Source of the DNA: Castor canadensis
Lineage: Eukaryota > Chordata > Mammalia > Rodentia > Castoridae
NCBI RefSeq assembly: GCF_047511655.1
Contig: NC_133401.1
Location: 47,697,570-47,761,569, forward strand
Direction of reading: 5' to 3'
Length of the DNA: 64,000 nt
Both the position numbers and the translations under genes were made by a program. Position 1 is the first letter of the stretch. Each line of letters opens with the position of its first letter. Positions 38,471-48,200 of this stretch are shown piece after piece. The notes beneath the pieces were generated by a model that was given only the letters and a program-made list of their open reading frames with translations, made no database searches and was not told the origin of the DNA.

Positions 38471-39247
38471 ATACAACTGTATGTATCAAGCAACAGTGGG
38501 GGGGGGAAGGAGAAGGGTGCCCAGACACCCAGACAAGCAGGTTTATATTTGCATGGACTATATCTCTAGAAGGACAAAGAAATGCCTGTAAATAGTGGAG
38601 GTCTACACATGAGGAGTAATAAGACATTTTTCATTGTAAAAAAAAAATGTAGACCAATTTATACTATTTGAAAAAAATTTAACAGGTAGTTATGCTACTT
38701 TTAATAACTTTAAAAATCAGTGAATTAATTTGTTGTTGTATAGATTTAAGAAAAACAGAGTTTTCAAGTGTCAAAACTATGCTATGGTAGTTGCTTCTAA
38801 GGCCTTAAAAAATTCAGCCAGCTATCATTAGCTGCTTTTAGTTTATTACAATAAATGAAAATCATACACTTCTCACATCTATGCTCCTTCTGGACAAAGG
38901 TCTTTACACTGTTGCTAGCCAACAGATCCCCATTTGTTTAAACTAGTCCCTGTTTTGCTCTCAGTATTGAAGCAATGTTTAAAACTGTTTTCTCTCTTGC
39001 TACATTCAGTACTTGTTCTACATAAAAGGATTTTCTAATGGCCACAAAACTGTGGAATCAGGGAACAGGTAATTGTCCTTCCTGCTGATACTAATCCTTT
39101 CAAGTCAGTGTGGCCTAGCCTTACCTAACAGAGTAACAAATGAAATGCCTGCCTAGAACAAACATGGTGATGACTCACTAAATATAGTAGTTTCTACTCC
39201 AAGACTGTTCTTTAAAAACAAAAAGGCCTAAAAAAATGTATTCCATT

Positions 39248-39277
39248 AGCTTCTCGGCCTTTTGGCTAAAATCAAGT
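39248..39277 (+). pseudogene. U2 snRNA fragment (5' end only)
   Basis: AGCTTCTCGGCCTTTTGGCT followed by AAAATCAAGT matches the first ~30 nt of U2 snRNA with one change (AAGATC to AAAATC). The match then stops. A 30-bp truncated copy is a retropseudogene fragment in the FEM1C intron and not a working gene. Confidence 0.75.
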
Positions 39278-39620
39278 AAAAATGTATTACATTTAACTAT
39301 ACCCCCAAGCAGATGAAATGATAAGCCTGAATCAACACTGAGTACTACCAGGCTCTGCTGCTCTGGGAACCAATTTCCAGGAGGTGGAAATTACTCCAAG
39401 AGAGAAAATGCTGCTTAACACATAAGGCTTTATCGCACTTGTTCACTGTATTACTAAGTAACAGAGAAATTCAACAAGGTAATCCTGGAAGGGTTACCTA
39501 ATCAAAACACGTCTGTCGTTGTTGGCTTACTCAACACCAATGCCTGTAATTATGTATCAAACTTCCTGAAAATAAGTGGGAGTCACTTAAAACAACTCAG
39601 AACAAAGCAGCTGAACTCAC

Positions 39621-40164
39621 CTTTAACACTTTTTCTATTGACATCTGCCCCCTTTTCAAGTAAATACTGAGCAATCTCCTTATGTCCTTTGTAACAGGAA
39701 ATCATCAAGCACGTGTGCCCGTGCCGGTTTGACACTTCCAAATCAGCTTTGTGCTCTACGAGGTACTTCACTATTTCCAAATGACCATCAAAACACGCGG
39801 CGCGAAGAGGAGTCGAGTTGGTCAAAGTCGTGTTGTTGACAGATGCCCCATGATTTAACAAAGACTGTACCACCTTCAGATGTCCTGCTGCGGACGCGGC
39901 CCACAGAGGCGGCGCCCCCTCGATGGTCTCGCCGTCGAAGTTGACGGAGCCCCCGACCTCTATGGAGGCACTGCACTGCTCCAGGAGGAACTCCACCATG
40001 TCCAGGTGCCCATACCTGGCAGCCATCAAGAGTGGCGTGGCCCCGTTGGTCTTCTCGGAGATCAAGGAGGAAACCTCCTCTTTGGATTTGCTTGCCAACA
40101 ATTTGGTGAGAAGCCGGAGTTTGCCATCCCGCGCTGCGTTGAACACTGCTGTCTTTAGATCCAT
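39621..40164 (-). CDS. FEM1C: FEM1C coding exon 1 (start codon, residues 1-181 plus split codon)
   Basis: The start codon is at 40164-40162 and the exon carries 181 full codons plus one base. It encodes the N-terminal ankyrin repeats (TPLLMAARYGHLDMVEFLL, PPLWAASAAGHL, TPLRAACFDGHLEIVKYL, TCLMISCYKGHKEIAQYLL), the domain that in FEM1 proteins forms the pocket for C-terminal degrons ending in or containing arginine. The donor is AAAG|GTGAGT at 39621/39620; the open frame running past it to 39583 is intronic read-through and is not coding. The start MDLKTAV distinguishes FEM1C and FEM1A from FEM1B, and the rest fits FEM1C best. The exon is GC-rich near its start because it lies at the edge of the promoter CpG island. 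Confidence 0.97.
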
Positions 40165-40336
40165 CGATGTCCTGTCACAGGCTGCGCTGTATTATTGATC
40201 CTACAAGGCGACGCTCCAGCTTAACTCTACCAGACCCAAGTTCAATGTCAGTCACTGCACCCCAGAACAGATATAAAGCCACGGGGAGGATGTTCCGTCC
40301 TACTGCATTTCAACATCTGACAAGTAGGGCTGCAAA
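40165..40336 (-). other. FEM1C: FEM1C 5'UTR part of the start-codon exon, with splice acceptor
   Basis: Reading the minus strand, a long pyrimidine run ending in CTTTCTGTAG lies at about 40337-40355, an almost ideal 3' splice site. Exonic sequence would begin at 40336, 172 nt before the ATG. FEM1C orthologues are known to have a noncoding first exon, so this acceptor fits. Other AG dinucleotides nearer the ATG (for instance before 40184 and 40172) lack a comparable pyrimidine tract. Confidence 0.65.
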
Positions 40337-41089
40337 CTACAGAAAGAAAAAAGTAGGTCTGAATCTTCCATAAGTTAAAAACAGCAAAAAACATCATTTA
40401 GGCTTTCTTCATTTCTAATTATGTAGGAAGAAGGGAGTTAAAAAAAAAAAAGAAAAGATGTACTTTGGAGGCTATTTTCCCCCTTCGCCCCCCGCCCAAA
40501 AAGTGGGAAAGGGAACTACAAAAGGGTCACAGCGGGACCCAAGCACTCCAAGACACCTGGTTCTGTCCCCAGCTTTGTTCTAGTGTGGCTCTGCCCACGC
40601 CCAGGGACAGCAGAGAAATGCTGGTCGTCCTCGCATCTGCAGAGAAGAGCGGCCAAGGGCGCGGGGCTGCAAGGCCTCATGGTGGCCAGGACGAGTTTCG
40701 AGGAGGAACAACAAAAAAAGGCCGGCCACAGCAATCCTCGGCCAGCCAACGCCAAAAACTAGCCCGACAGCCGTCCGTCCTACCCAACCACTCGAGGCTC
40801 ACAGGAAATCCGGCTGCCTCTGGCCGTGAACTTCGCCCGCCCCATTTTGCGCCCCCCACCCCTTCAAGGCTCCTCCACATCCCCCCAAAAACCACGTAGC
40901 CGCCACGGCCGTCACCTCCTCCGTGGATACCGGGGCCTCCCCAAGCCCCATGGCCCCACCACGGCGCCTCCAAGGGTCGGGCCGGTCCGGGGCCTCCAGC
41001 CGGCCGCCTCTTCCGTCCCCGCCGCCCGCCTTCCCGCTCAGGCCTTCCCGAGAGCCCCCGAGCCCACCTGACCCGACCGCCGCCACTAC
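40337..41089 (-). other. FEM1C: Predicted FEM1C intron 1 (5'UTR intron)
   Basis: The acceptor at 40337-40340 can pair with either of two donors in the CpG island: CAG|GTAGTG with the exon ending at 41090, or CAG|GTGGGC with the exon ending at 41068. The intervening DNA is GC-rich and holds no recognisable repeat. Long open frames on both strands here are a product of GC content and low stop-codon frequency, and I do not call them genes. Confidence 0.45.
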
Positions 41090-41750
41090 CTGCCCGGGGT
41101 CAGTGCTCCCGCCGCCGGCAGCCGCTCGGGCTCGGGCCGCCCCCCTTCAAATGGAAACCGTTGTCCCTGCCGCCGCCCCAGCCGCCCTGCTCCGCCTGCG
41201 GCCGCACAGCTCCTCCATGCCCCGCGCCCCACAGGAATGAATCCGGCCGCGCTGCTCGCCTCGCCCCGCCCCGCCGAGCCGCCTCCCGCCCTCTCAGGCT
41301 GCTCGGGCCGCAGCGGCTGCCTCGGCGGATGGTGTAATGGGCTGCGGGCCGGGGGCCGGACAAGCCCGAGCTCTGCTTCACATTACTGACGCGGCAGCCG
41401 AGCCATTGGGCCGGGGGAGGGCGGCGGCCGCCTGGAGCAACCGCCTAAGGGCGGGACAGGCCACCGCGGCCTGGGCGGGGAGCCGTGAAAGGGGCGGGGC
41501 GCCTTGGGGGCGGAGCCACCGCGAGTTCCGCGAAGGACGCGCCTGCGTGTGGTGGGCGGGGGGGGGAGGGGGTGCCGTGAAGGACGCGCCTGCGCGTGTC
41601 GGGGGGGGGGGCGCTGTGACAGGGCGGGGCGCAGTGGGGGCCGGGCCGCCTTGAGCTCCGCGAGTGACGCGCTTGCGTATGGCTGACCGTGGGCGGAGTG
41701 CTGTGGCGGGGCGGGGTCAGAAACCGCGGAAATCTCGCGGCACCACAACT
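40480..41750. promoter_or_regulatory. FEM1C: CpG-island promoter of FEM1C
   Basis: About 1.2 kb of very CpG-rich DNA stands out from the AT-rich surroundings on both sides. It contains several GGGCGG/CCGCCC Sp1-type boxes, for example in 41440-41520 and 41620-41720, and three spaced copies of a GACGCGCyTGCG-type motif at 41535-41550, 41582-41599 and 41664-41682, which resembles NRF1-type sites. It overlaps the 5' end of FEM1C. A divergent transcript to the right is possible, but no gene is seen there. Confidence 0.85.
41090..41400 (-). other. FEM1C: Likely FEM1C noncoding exon 1 and transcription start region
   Basis: The GC-rich sequence upstream of the donor at 41090/41089 is the natural place for the noncoding first exon. 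There is no TATA box, as usual for CpG-island promoters. The exact start cannot be read from sequence, so the right edge is only a guess. Confidence 0.4.
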
Positions 41751-42775
41751 TTCAGGATTTTCCTGCTCTAGCTCGGGGGATCCTTAGGTACCGAGCCAGA
41801 ACATCCCAAGAATGTCGACCAGTGTTGCTATCCTACCCACAGGCGCACTCTCAGGTTAGTATACCCAGCTCGTAACTGCACGTGAAAACAAAAGCACTCA
41901 AGACCGAAATTTCAGAAAATGAGATTAGTTCTGAAGGCCACCAAACATGACATTTAAAAAAAGACACGTCTTTGAAAAATATGAAGACTGCGAGGAATGG
42001 TAAACCTAAGAGCAGTATAAAACCAACAGGGTGTTCTGGAATTTTGAACAATAAACCAAAAGATGAAAGAAGAGCCAAATAGTTTACATGAATGAAAGGA
42101 ATTGCTACTATAGCAGGAAACAAATTTATGGAAATCGTGACGTTAAAATCTGAATGGACGGGATTAAGCTACTTTGAAGAAGAGTTTAAGTATGTTTGAG
42201 AGGAGATTAGTGCAGAATGAACTTCATGGACAACGAAAAAAAGTGTAAAGTGGGAGAGTTTATTGGTATAGAAAAGTGTTAAGTGGGAGAACCAAACCTC
42301 TGGGGGAGGTTCCCAAGAGAAGGTGCCAGAGAAGTGACCAGATCTGAGGTTTTTTTAAGCCATTCTTGGCAGGGCGTTGAGCAGCATTTTGGTTGGCTGT
42401 GCCTGCAACGTTCTGATTGGTGCGTCCTGATCCTCACATGGTCTGTCCTGCCTTTCCTTCTTTTCACCCTTCAAGGTCACAGGGAGGTCATAATGGAGGT
42501 TTCCAAGGGCTCTTCTGTCTCATTTGGAAAATAACACCTGTAATGAATCATGAGAAACAGACCTTCAATCTCTTAAACACTTGATTTAGTGGAACTTGGA
42601 TTCACACAATTACTTAGTACCACTGGGGAAAAGGGAATTTTAGAGTACATTGACCTTCAGAATCATAGATGTCATCATCACCATTATACACAAGCCATGC
42701 AACACTAAAAACATTTTATAAAAAGTCACTTCTTCATTGTCTAGAAGTTTATGTACTTTTACATAATTGACTCAT
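41751..42775. other. Upstream flank of FEM1C, no gene seen
   Basis: Between the CpG island and the SINE holding the provirus. Open frames at 41851-42123 and 42279-42534 have no recognisable product. Confidence 0.55.
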
Positions 42776-42966
42776 TTTTTTGTTGGTGGTGATGGAACTA
42801 GGACTTGAATTCAGGCCTTCTTGCTTTCAAAGCATGGACTGTACTGCTTGAGCAACACCTCCAACCCATTTTGTTCTGGTTACTTTGCTGATGGGGTCTC
42901 ACAAACTATTTGGCTCAGCTAGCCTCAAACCACAGTCCTCTCTATCTCAGCCTCTCAAGTAGCTAG
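42776..42966 (-). repeat. Composite SINE, left part, interrupted by the provirus
   Basis: In reverse orientation, the tRNA-derived half (CTTGAATTCAGGCC...TTGAGCAACACC) is followed by most of a B1-like half ending at AGTAGCTAG, where the provirus is inserted. The SINE has its own duplication TTGACTCAT at 42767-42775, matched at 51526-51534 beyond the provirus. Confidence 0.9.
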
Positions 42967-43375
42967 TGTTAGGACCCGGAATCCTATTCCCCCGAGAGAC
43001 AGAGAGCCAGGCGTGAATGCAATCAACAAAGCAGAGTTTATTGGACTGGCTAGCCAGGGTCGAGCTCCCACACGGACACGCAGGACCGGTTAGGAAAGCA
43101 AGACCCTGAGCCTCTTAGGGGGAAATCTTATATAGACTGCAGTGGCGTGCATATTTTTGTTATCAACATTAGACAAGCAGGCAGAGCACATCCTGCACGT
43201 ACTTCACATCTTGCTCGTATCTCACATCTTGCTCGTATCTCACATCTTGCATTCCTCACATTCTATATGCCCTAACTGAGCCCTGCCTCATTGCTTATCT
43301 TATCTACATGGGATGTTTGGTACTGGTTTCTCCAACAAGGGGGTTGGGGCCCGCTGAGACCTCATATTCCTTTCA
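42967..43375 (-). repeat. Proviral 3' LTR (409 bp)
   Basis: Identical copy of the 5' LTR at an offset of 8116 bp. The TATA-type box is at 43134-43127 and the AATAAA at 43042-43037, the latter ending the viral transcript. The 18-bp U3 repeats are at 43205-43222 and 43223-43240, with a partial unit at 43241-43250. Its promoter points leftward, toward the FEM1C CpG island about 1.2 kb away. Confidence 0.96.
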
Positions 43376-43389
43376 TTCCCCCCTTTCTT
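43376..43389 (-). other. Polypurine tract of the provirus
   Basis: The minus strand reads AAGAAAGGGGGGAA directly before the TGAAAG start of the 3' LTR. It is the expected primer site for plus-strand DNA synthesis and has the standard gammaretroviral form. Confidence 0.92.
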
Positions 43390-43394
43390 ATGGC

Positions 43395-45284
43395 CTAAAT
43401 TGAGGAATCATCCTCGAGAGGATGAAGAGCCTGATATTGTTGGCGGAGGACCAGAAGTTGGATAGTATTAATTCGACTTTTGACAAAAGTCATAAGTCGG
43501 TTTAGAATCCAGGGTCCTATGGTAACAAGCAGTAGGATGATTATTATTGGCCCTGCCAGTGCAGATAAAAGGGTAGCCAACCATGGGGACTGGTTAAACC
43601 AAGACTCGAACCAGCTTTCCCCTGCCTCTTTTTCTCGTTTTCTTTGTTCCAGGCTCTTTCGGAGTTTAGACATGGAGTCACGAACAAGTCCGGTATGGTC
43701 AGCGTAAAAACAACATTCTTCCCCTAGAGCAATGCATAGTCCCCCTTTTTGGAGGAACAACAAGTCCAGACCTCGTCGGTTTTGAAGTACTACCTCAGAC
43801 AGGGAAGTGAGGGATTTTTCTAGGTGGCTAATGGAGGTTTCTATTCTCTCTATATCTTCATCTATGGCTGCGCGCAGCGAAGACATCCCTTTATGTTGAG
43901 TAGCCAGGGAGGCTATGCCGGTCCCTGCCCCAGCCACCCCTAGGCTAAGTAGGGTAGCAATGGTTAGTGTAGAAATAGGCTCTCTCTTCTTTCTCTCACC
44001 TGTTCCTATATTCCAGTATGAATATAGACTTTCCTCCGAATGATAGAGGATGCGGGGCAGCACAACCACTATAACACAGAATTCTTTAGAGCTGTTAAAC
44101 ACCTTAGTTGATAGGCATGGGGTGAGTCCGGACCGCGAGCATAGCCACCACCCATTGTCCTTTGGAATTACCCATTTAATAGCATTTCCCCAGGTAGAAC
44201 TGGCGTTAATAACAGTACATAAGTCCCGTCTGTTCTTTGGCACTTTTCCTAAGCAGGTTCCTTGGCCGTTTACCTGCTGTATGGTCAGACCTCTCTTACG
44301 GTCTCCCCAGGAACATTGACTAGGGTTTTCCTCAGATGAGGTATCGTGAGTGGTGTTTAGCCCTATTGCCTCATAGAATGGGGGCCTCACATCATAACAT
44401 AACCAACAGGAGTTAGTCATGTTAGGGTTGGTGTGGTTTAACGTCAGGAAGGCAGCACCCACTAGCTCCCAGAGGGGGTCTTTAGATGCGGTCATGAGAC
44501 TGGGCCTCACCAGGGGAGGGCTGGTTTCTGATGGTCTTGGAGTTGTAACATTAGCCCGAGCTATGGTTGAGGGAAGGTGGTGAGTTGTGGAAGGTTGGGG
44601 AGATGGCTTTACATTGGGCGGCCTAAGTACCTTATTGGGGCCTACTGCTGTGGACGGTGGCCCTATGGGCTCAATTTTTAATCTGACCACTATGGTCGAG
44701 CCAGCATGTCCACCATATTTATAAAATACCAGTCCCCATACCTTACCTTGTATCCACCCAGGGGTGTCCTTCTTGCCAGTTTCAGTGAAAGTGACCTTGA
44801 TTCTATCTAGATCCGTGGGCTGGCATTTATGGGTGGGTATTGGAATTCTGTGCCCCCTTAATATCCCATTTACAAAGGCAAATTTGACTAGGTCTGATTT
44901 TGATATCCCCCATTTCCATTCACTATCATTGGATGTGACACATGCCCATGACCTACAGAAGGAGTATTGTATCCCCCCACATTCCTGGTTCTTTTTGTGG
45001 CCGGGGCAGGCATAAAACCCATAACGTCGGGCTGACTCCGGGGCAGTAGACTTGTAGGCAGGATTGATGTCTCTGAAGCAGAACTGAAGCTCCGGCCACC
45101 AAGTTCCTATGGGGGCAGTGCGAGTAGTCTCGTTGAGGGTGGTATGAGTCTCCCCATCGGTGAGTATCCAGGTTTGCTTATAGGGCTGGTGAGGGTTGGT
45201 TTCTGCGAGGCTCCCGCTCTGGGCATTGAGCAAGATCAGAGCGATCAGCCACCCCATCCGTGGCTGCTCCTGAAGGCTCTGCAT
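43395..45284 (-). CDS. env: Envelope glycoprotein (SU and TM), intact frame of 629 residues
   Basis: A hydrophobic signal peptide lies near residues 10-27. SU carries an NPHQ motif (30-33), a proline-rich linker (about 208-262), the CWLC isomerase-type motif (293-296) and several N-glycosylation sites (for example N51, N245, N310, N360). RKKR at 431-434 is the furin-type cleavage site. TM follows with a hydrophobic fusion-peptide stretch (about 437-460), a heptad region, the CX6CC motif (C517, C524/C525) that pairs covalently with CWLC, a membrane span (about 570-592) and a short cytoplasmic tail. This is the gammaretroviral type of Env. Translation would be from a spliced RNA. The start could also be the second Met at residue 10, which gives a more compact signal peptide. 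No stop or frameshift is seen. Confidence 0.95.
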   Translation of the reverse strand: MQSLQEQPRMGWLIALILLNAQSGSLAETNPHQPYKQTWILTDGETHTTLNETTRTAPIGTWWPELQFCFRDINPAYKSTAPESARRYGFYACPGHKKNQECGGIQYSFCRSWACVTSNDSEWKWGISKSDLVKFAFVNGILRGHRIPIPTHKCQPTDLDRIKVTFTETGKKDTPGWIQGKVWGLVFYKYGGHAGSTIVVRLKIEPIGPPSTAVGPNKVLRPPNVKPSPQPSTTHHLPSTIARANVTTPRPSETSPPLVRPSLMTASKDPLWELVGAAFLTLNHTNPNMTNSCWLCYDVRPPFYEAIGLNTTHDTSSEENPSQCSWGDRKRGLTIQQVNGQGTCLGKVPKNRRDLCTVINASSTWGNAIKWVIPKDNGWWLCSRSGLTPCLSTKVFNSSKEFCVIVVVLPRILYHSEESLYSYWNIGTGERKKREPISTLTIATLLSLGVAGAGTGIASLATQHKGMSSLRAAIDEDIERIETSISHLEKSLTSLSEVVLQNRRGLDLLFLQKGGLCIALGEECCFYADHTGLVRDSMSKLRKSLEQRKREKEAGESWFESWFNQSPWLATLLSALAGPIIIILLLVTIGPWILNRLMTFVKSRINTIQLLVLRQQYQALHPLEDDSSI

Positions 45285-48200
45285 GTTCCCGGGGCCACAA
45301 AAGCTTTAGCTTTAATGGGTTGTCTGGGTGCCGCCGTACAGTCCACTCCTTGACCCCTTCTTGTTTTTGATGATTGGCTCGACGCACGTGGGAGTGGTGG
45401 ATCCAAGGTCCGATGCCATCAACCTTGAGGGCGGTAGGGGTAGTAAACAGTACAACATAAGGTCCTTTCCATCTAGGCTCTAGGGTTTTGGACTGATGCC
45501 TTTTAACCCATACCATGTCACCCGGGACTATGCCATGTTCCGGAGCCGGGTCCCTCTTAACAGCGTGGTATGCTTGAATTAAGGGCCAAATCCATTGTTG
45601 CACTTTAGCTAAAGCCTGCAACATGGTCAGGTAATTTGGGGCCAGATCACCTAGTTCTGGGCTTAAGGTCCTCTGAATGATGGGGGGTGGAGCCCCATAC
45701 AGGATCTCAAAGGGAGTTAGCCCATGGACATAGGGGGAGTTCCGGACTCGGAAGATGGCCAAGGGAAGGAGCGTCACCCAATCACCGCCAGTCTCCAGGG
45801 CCAATTTGGCTAAAGTCTCCTTTAGTGTCCTATTCATCCTTTCTACTTGCCCTGAGCTCTGGGGGTTATATTCACAATGTAGCTTCCAATTGGCCCCCAT
45901 AGTCTGGGCTAGTCCCTGCAGGACCTTACTAACAAAAGCCGGACCGTTATCTGACCCAATTGCCTCAGGCACCCCATATCTGGGTATGATTTCCTCTAGC
46001 AAAGCCTTTGCCACTACCTGACTCGTCTCCTTCTTTGTAGGAAAAGCCTCCACCCAGCCTGAAAAGGTATCTATGAATACCAGCAAATATTTGTACCCAA
46101 ACTTTCCCGGTTTTACCTCAGTAAAATCCACTTCCCAACTTCTTCCCGGAGCCCTCCCCCGTTCCCGAGTACCTGTATGGTGCCCCTCCCTTCGTCCTGG
46201 TTTCATGATTGTGCAGCTGGCACAATCTTCCACAATTTGGCGGACTGCTATGGTCTGGTTCGGAAATCGGAGCTGCGCAGATGTCAACAAGTCTAGTAAT
46301 TTTCTCCGCCCCAAATGGGTGGACTTATGTAAGTTAGCCAACAGGAATCGTCCGAGTTTTTCAGGCAGAATTAACTTGCCTTCCAAGTCGCTTTTCCATC
46401 CGTCTTCCCCTTCTCTAAAGGGGGAGTGGGCTCTCATCCAAGTGAAATCCTCTGTGGAGTATTCTGGTCGGGGGGGTAGCGGAGGGAGCTCTGGGACCGG
46501 CACGTCTATCGCCGCAACCGTGGAAGGTTGCCCTGTCTCCATGGGAGGACTCACCATTGCTACTCTCTTTGCTTCTTGATCTGCTCTGTTGTTACCGACA
46601 GCTTCCGGCGTCTTGGCAGACTGGTGGCCTGGGACATACATCACTGCCACTGCCTTCGGTTTTTCCACTGCCATTAATAGACGCTGGACTTCGGCTAGGT
46701 TCTTTAGATGTTTTCCTTCTGCTGTGCGGAATCCTCTTTCGCGATAGATGGCCCCGTGGACATGGATGGTACCGAAAGCATAGCGGCTATCGGTGTAGAT
46801 ATTGACTCGCTTTCCTTTTGCCCTCTCCAGGGCCTCTGCCAAGGCAATTAATTCCGCTTTTTGGGCTGATGTTCCGGGTGGGAGGGCGCTGCTCCATACC
46901 GTACTTCCTTCTTGGTCGACTACAGCTGCCCCTGCCCTTTGGGCTCCATCTTGGAAAAAACTGCTTCCATCCGTGTACCAGTTTAATTTGCAGCCGGACA
47001 GGGGGGTATCCTTTAGGTCAGCCCGTACCTGTGTAACTTCGGAGAGGAATTCTTTGCAGTTATGGACAGGTGTCTGCAGTTCCCGGTTAGGCAACAAGGT
47101 GGCAGGGTTCAGGATTACGGGATCTGTGAATGTGATCCGAGGGGAATCCAACAAGAGCCCCTGGTAGTGGGTGAGCCTGGCATTCGTCATCCATTTCCCA
47201 GGGGGTTGTTTAAGGATTCCCTCCACCGGGTGAGGGGCCGTTACCCAGAGGGCCTGTCCAAAGGTTAGTTTATCGGCTTCTCTCACCAGCATGGCAATGG
47301 CCGCTATGATGCGGAGGCAGGGGGGCCATCCTGCCGCTACTGCGTCTAATTTCTTGGAAAAGTATGCCACTGGTCTCTTCCAGGGACCTAGCTGTTGGGT
47401 CAAGACTCCTTTGGCTACCCCCTTTTTCTCATCTACAAACAGAGTGAATGGTCTTGTAGGATCTGGCAAGGCTAAGGCAGGGGCCTGCAAAAGAGCGTCT
47501 TTTAGCTGATCAAAGGCCTGTTGTTCTCTCTCTCCCCAACTCCAATCTGGAGCTTCTTTGGTGGCCTCATATAGGGGTCTGGCTATTTCCGCAAATCCTG
47601 GAATCCAGAGTCTACAGAACCCCGCGGAGCCCAGGAATTCTCTCACCCCCCTAGTGGATGTCGGGGATGGGATAGCCAGAATAGTCTGTTTCATGGCATC
47701 AGTCAGCCACCTTGCCCCATCTGCAATCCGATAACCCAAATACGTCACTGACCTTTTACAGATGTGAGTTTTCTTGGCACTTGCCCGATACCCCAGCTCA
47801 CCTAATTCCGTTAGCAGGTGTTCAGTAGCCTTGATGCACTCCTCTCGGGTTTCTGCCGCTAACAGTAAGTCATCAACATACTGTAATAGAGTGACTCGTG
47901 GGTGGCTCCGACGAAAAGGTTCCAGGTCCTGGCTCAGGGCCTCATTAAACAGGGTGGGAGAGTTTTTAAATCCTTGCGGCAGTCTGGTCCAAGTGAGCTG
48001 TCCGGATTGGCCCCCATCTTCTTGCCATTCGAAAGCAAATAGCGGCTGACTAATTTCTGACAATGGAATGCTGAAGAAAGCATCTTTCAAATCAAGGGTT
48101 GTATACCATACTTGCGAGGGGGGTAGGTGGCTGAGCAAGGTATAGGGATTTGGAACGGTGGGATGAATGTCCTCCGTCCGCTCGTTTACCTTTCGTAGGT

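Larger units (their letters stand above)
24312..39620 (-). other. FEM1C: FEM1C long intron between the two coding exons
   Basis: This 15.3-kb intron has GTGAGT at 39620-39615 and AG at 24313-24312. It holds SINEs, an L1 5'-type relic (26.9-27.9 kb), L1 3'-type relics (31.3-32.6, 33.6 and 38.2 kb), an L2-like relic (35.2-35.6 kb), a (CA)n tract and a U2 snRNA fragment. Stretches 24312-26380, 28000-29200, 29500-31330 and 32600-33570 show nothing recognisable beyond AT-rich DNA. No other exon or gene is supported inside it. Confidence 0.9.

Noticed and set aside
39583-39620. Extension of the FEM1C start exon to an in-frame stop
   Set aside because: A consensus donor (AAAG|GTGAGT) ends the exon at 39621, and the next exon continues the known protein exactly in phase.
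40465-41750. Many long open frames on both strands
   Set aside because: They fall in the FEM1C CpG island, where stop codons are rare because of GC content. None has a recognisable domain and they overlap each other on both strands.
46073-48049. Plus-strand open frames opposite the proviral pol
   Set aside because: Shadows of the real minus-strand pol; no independent motif or start context.
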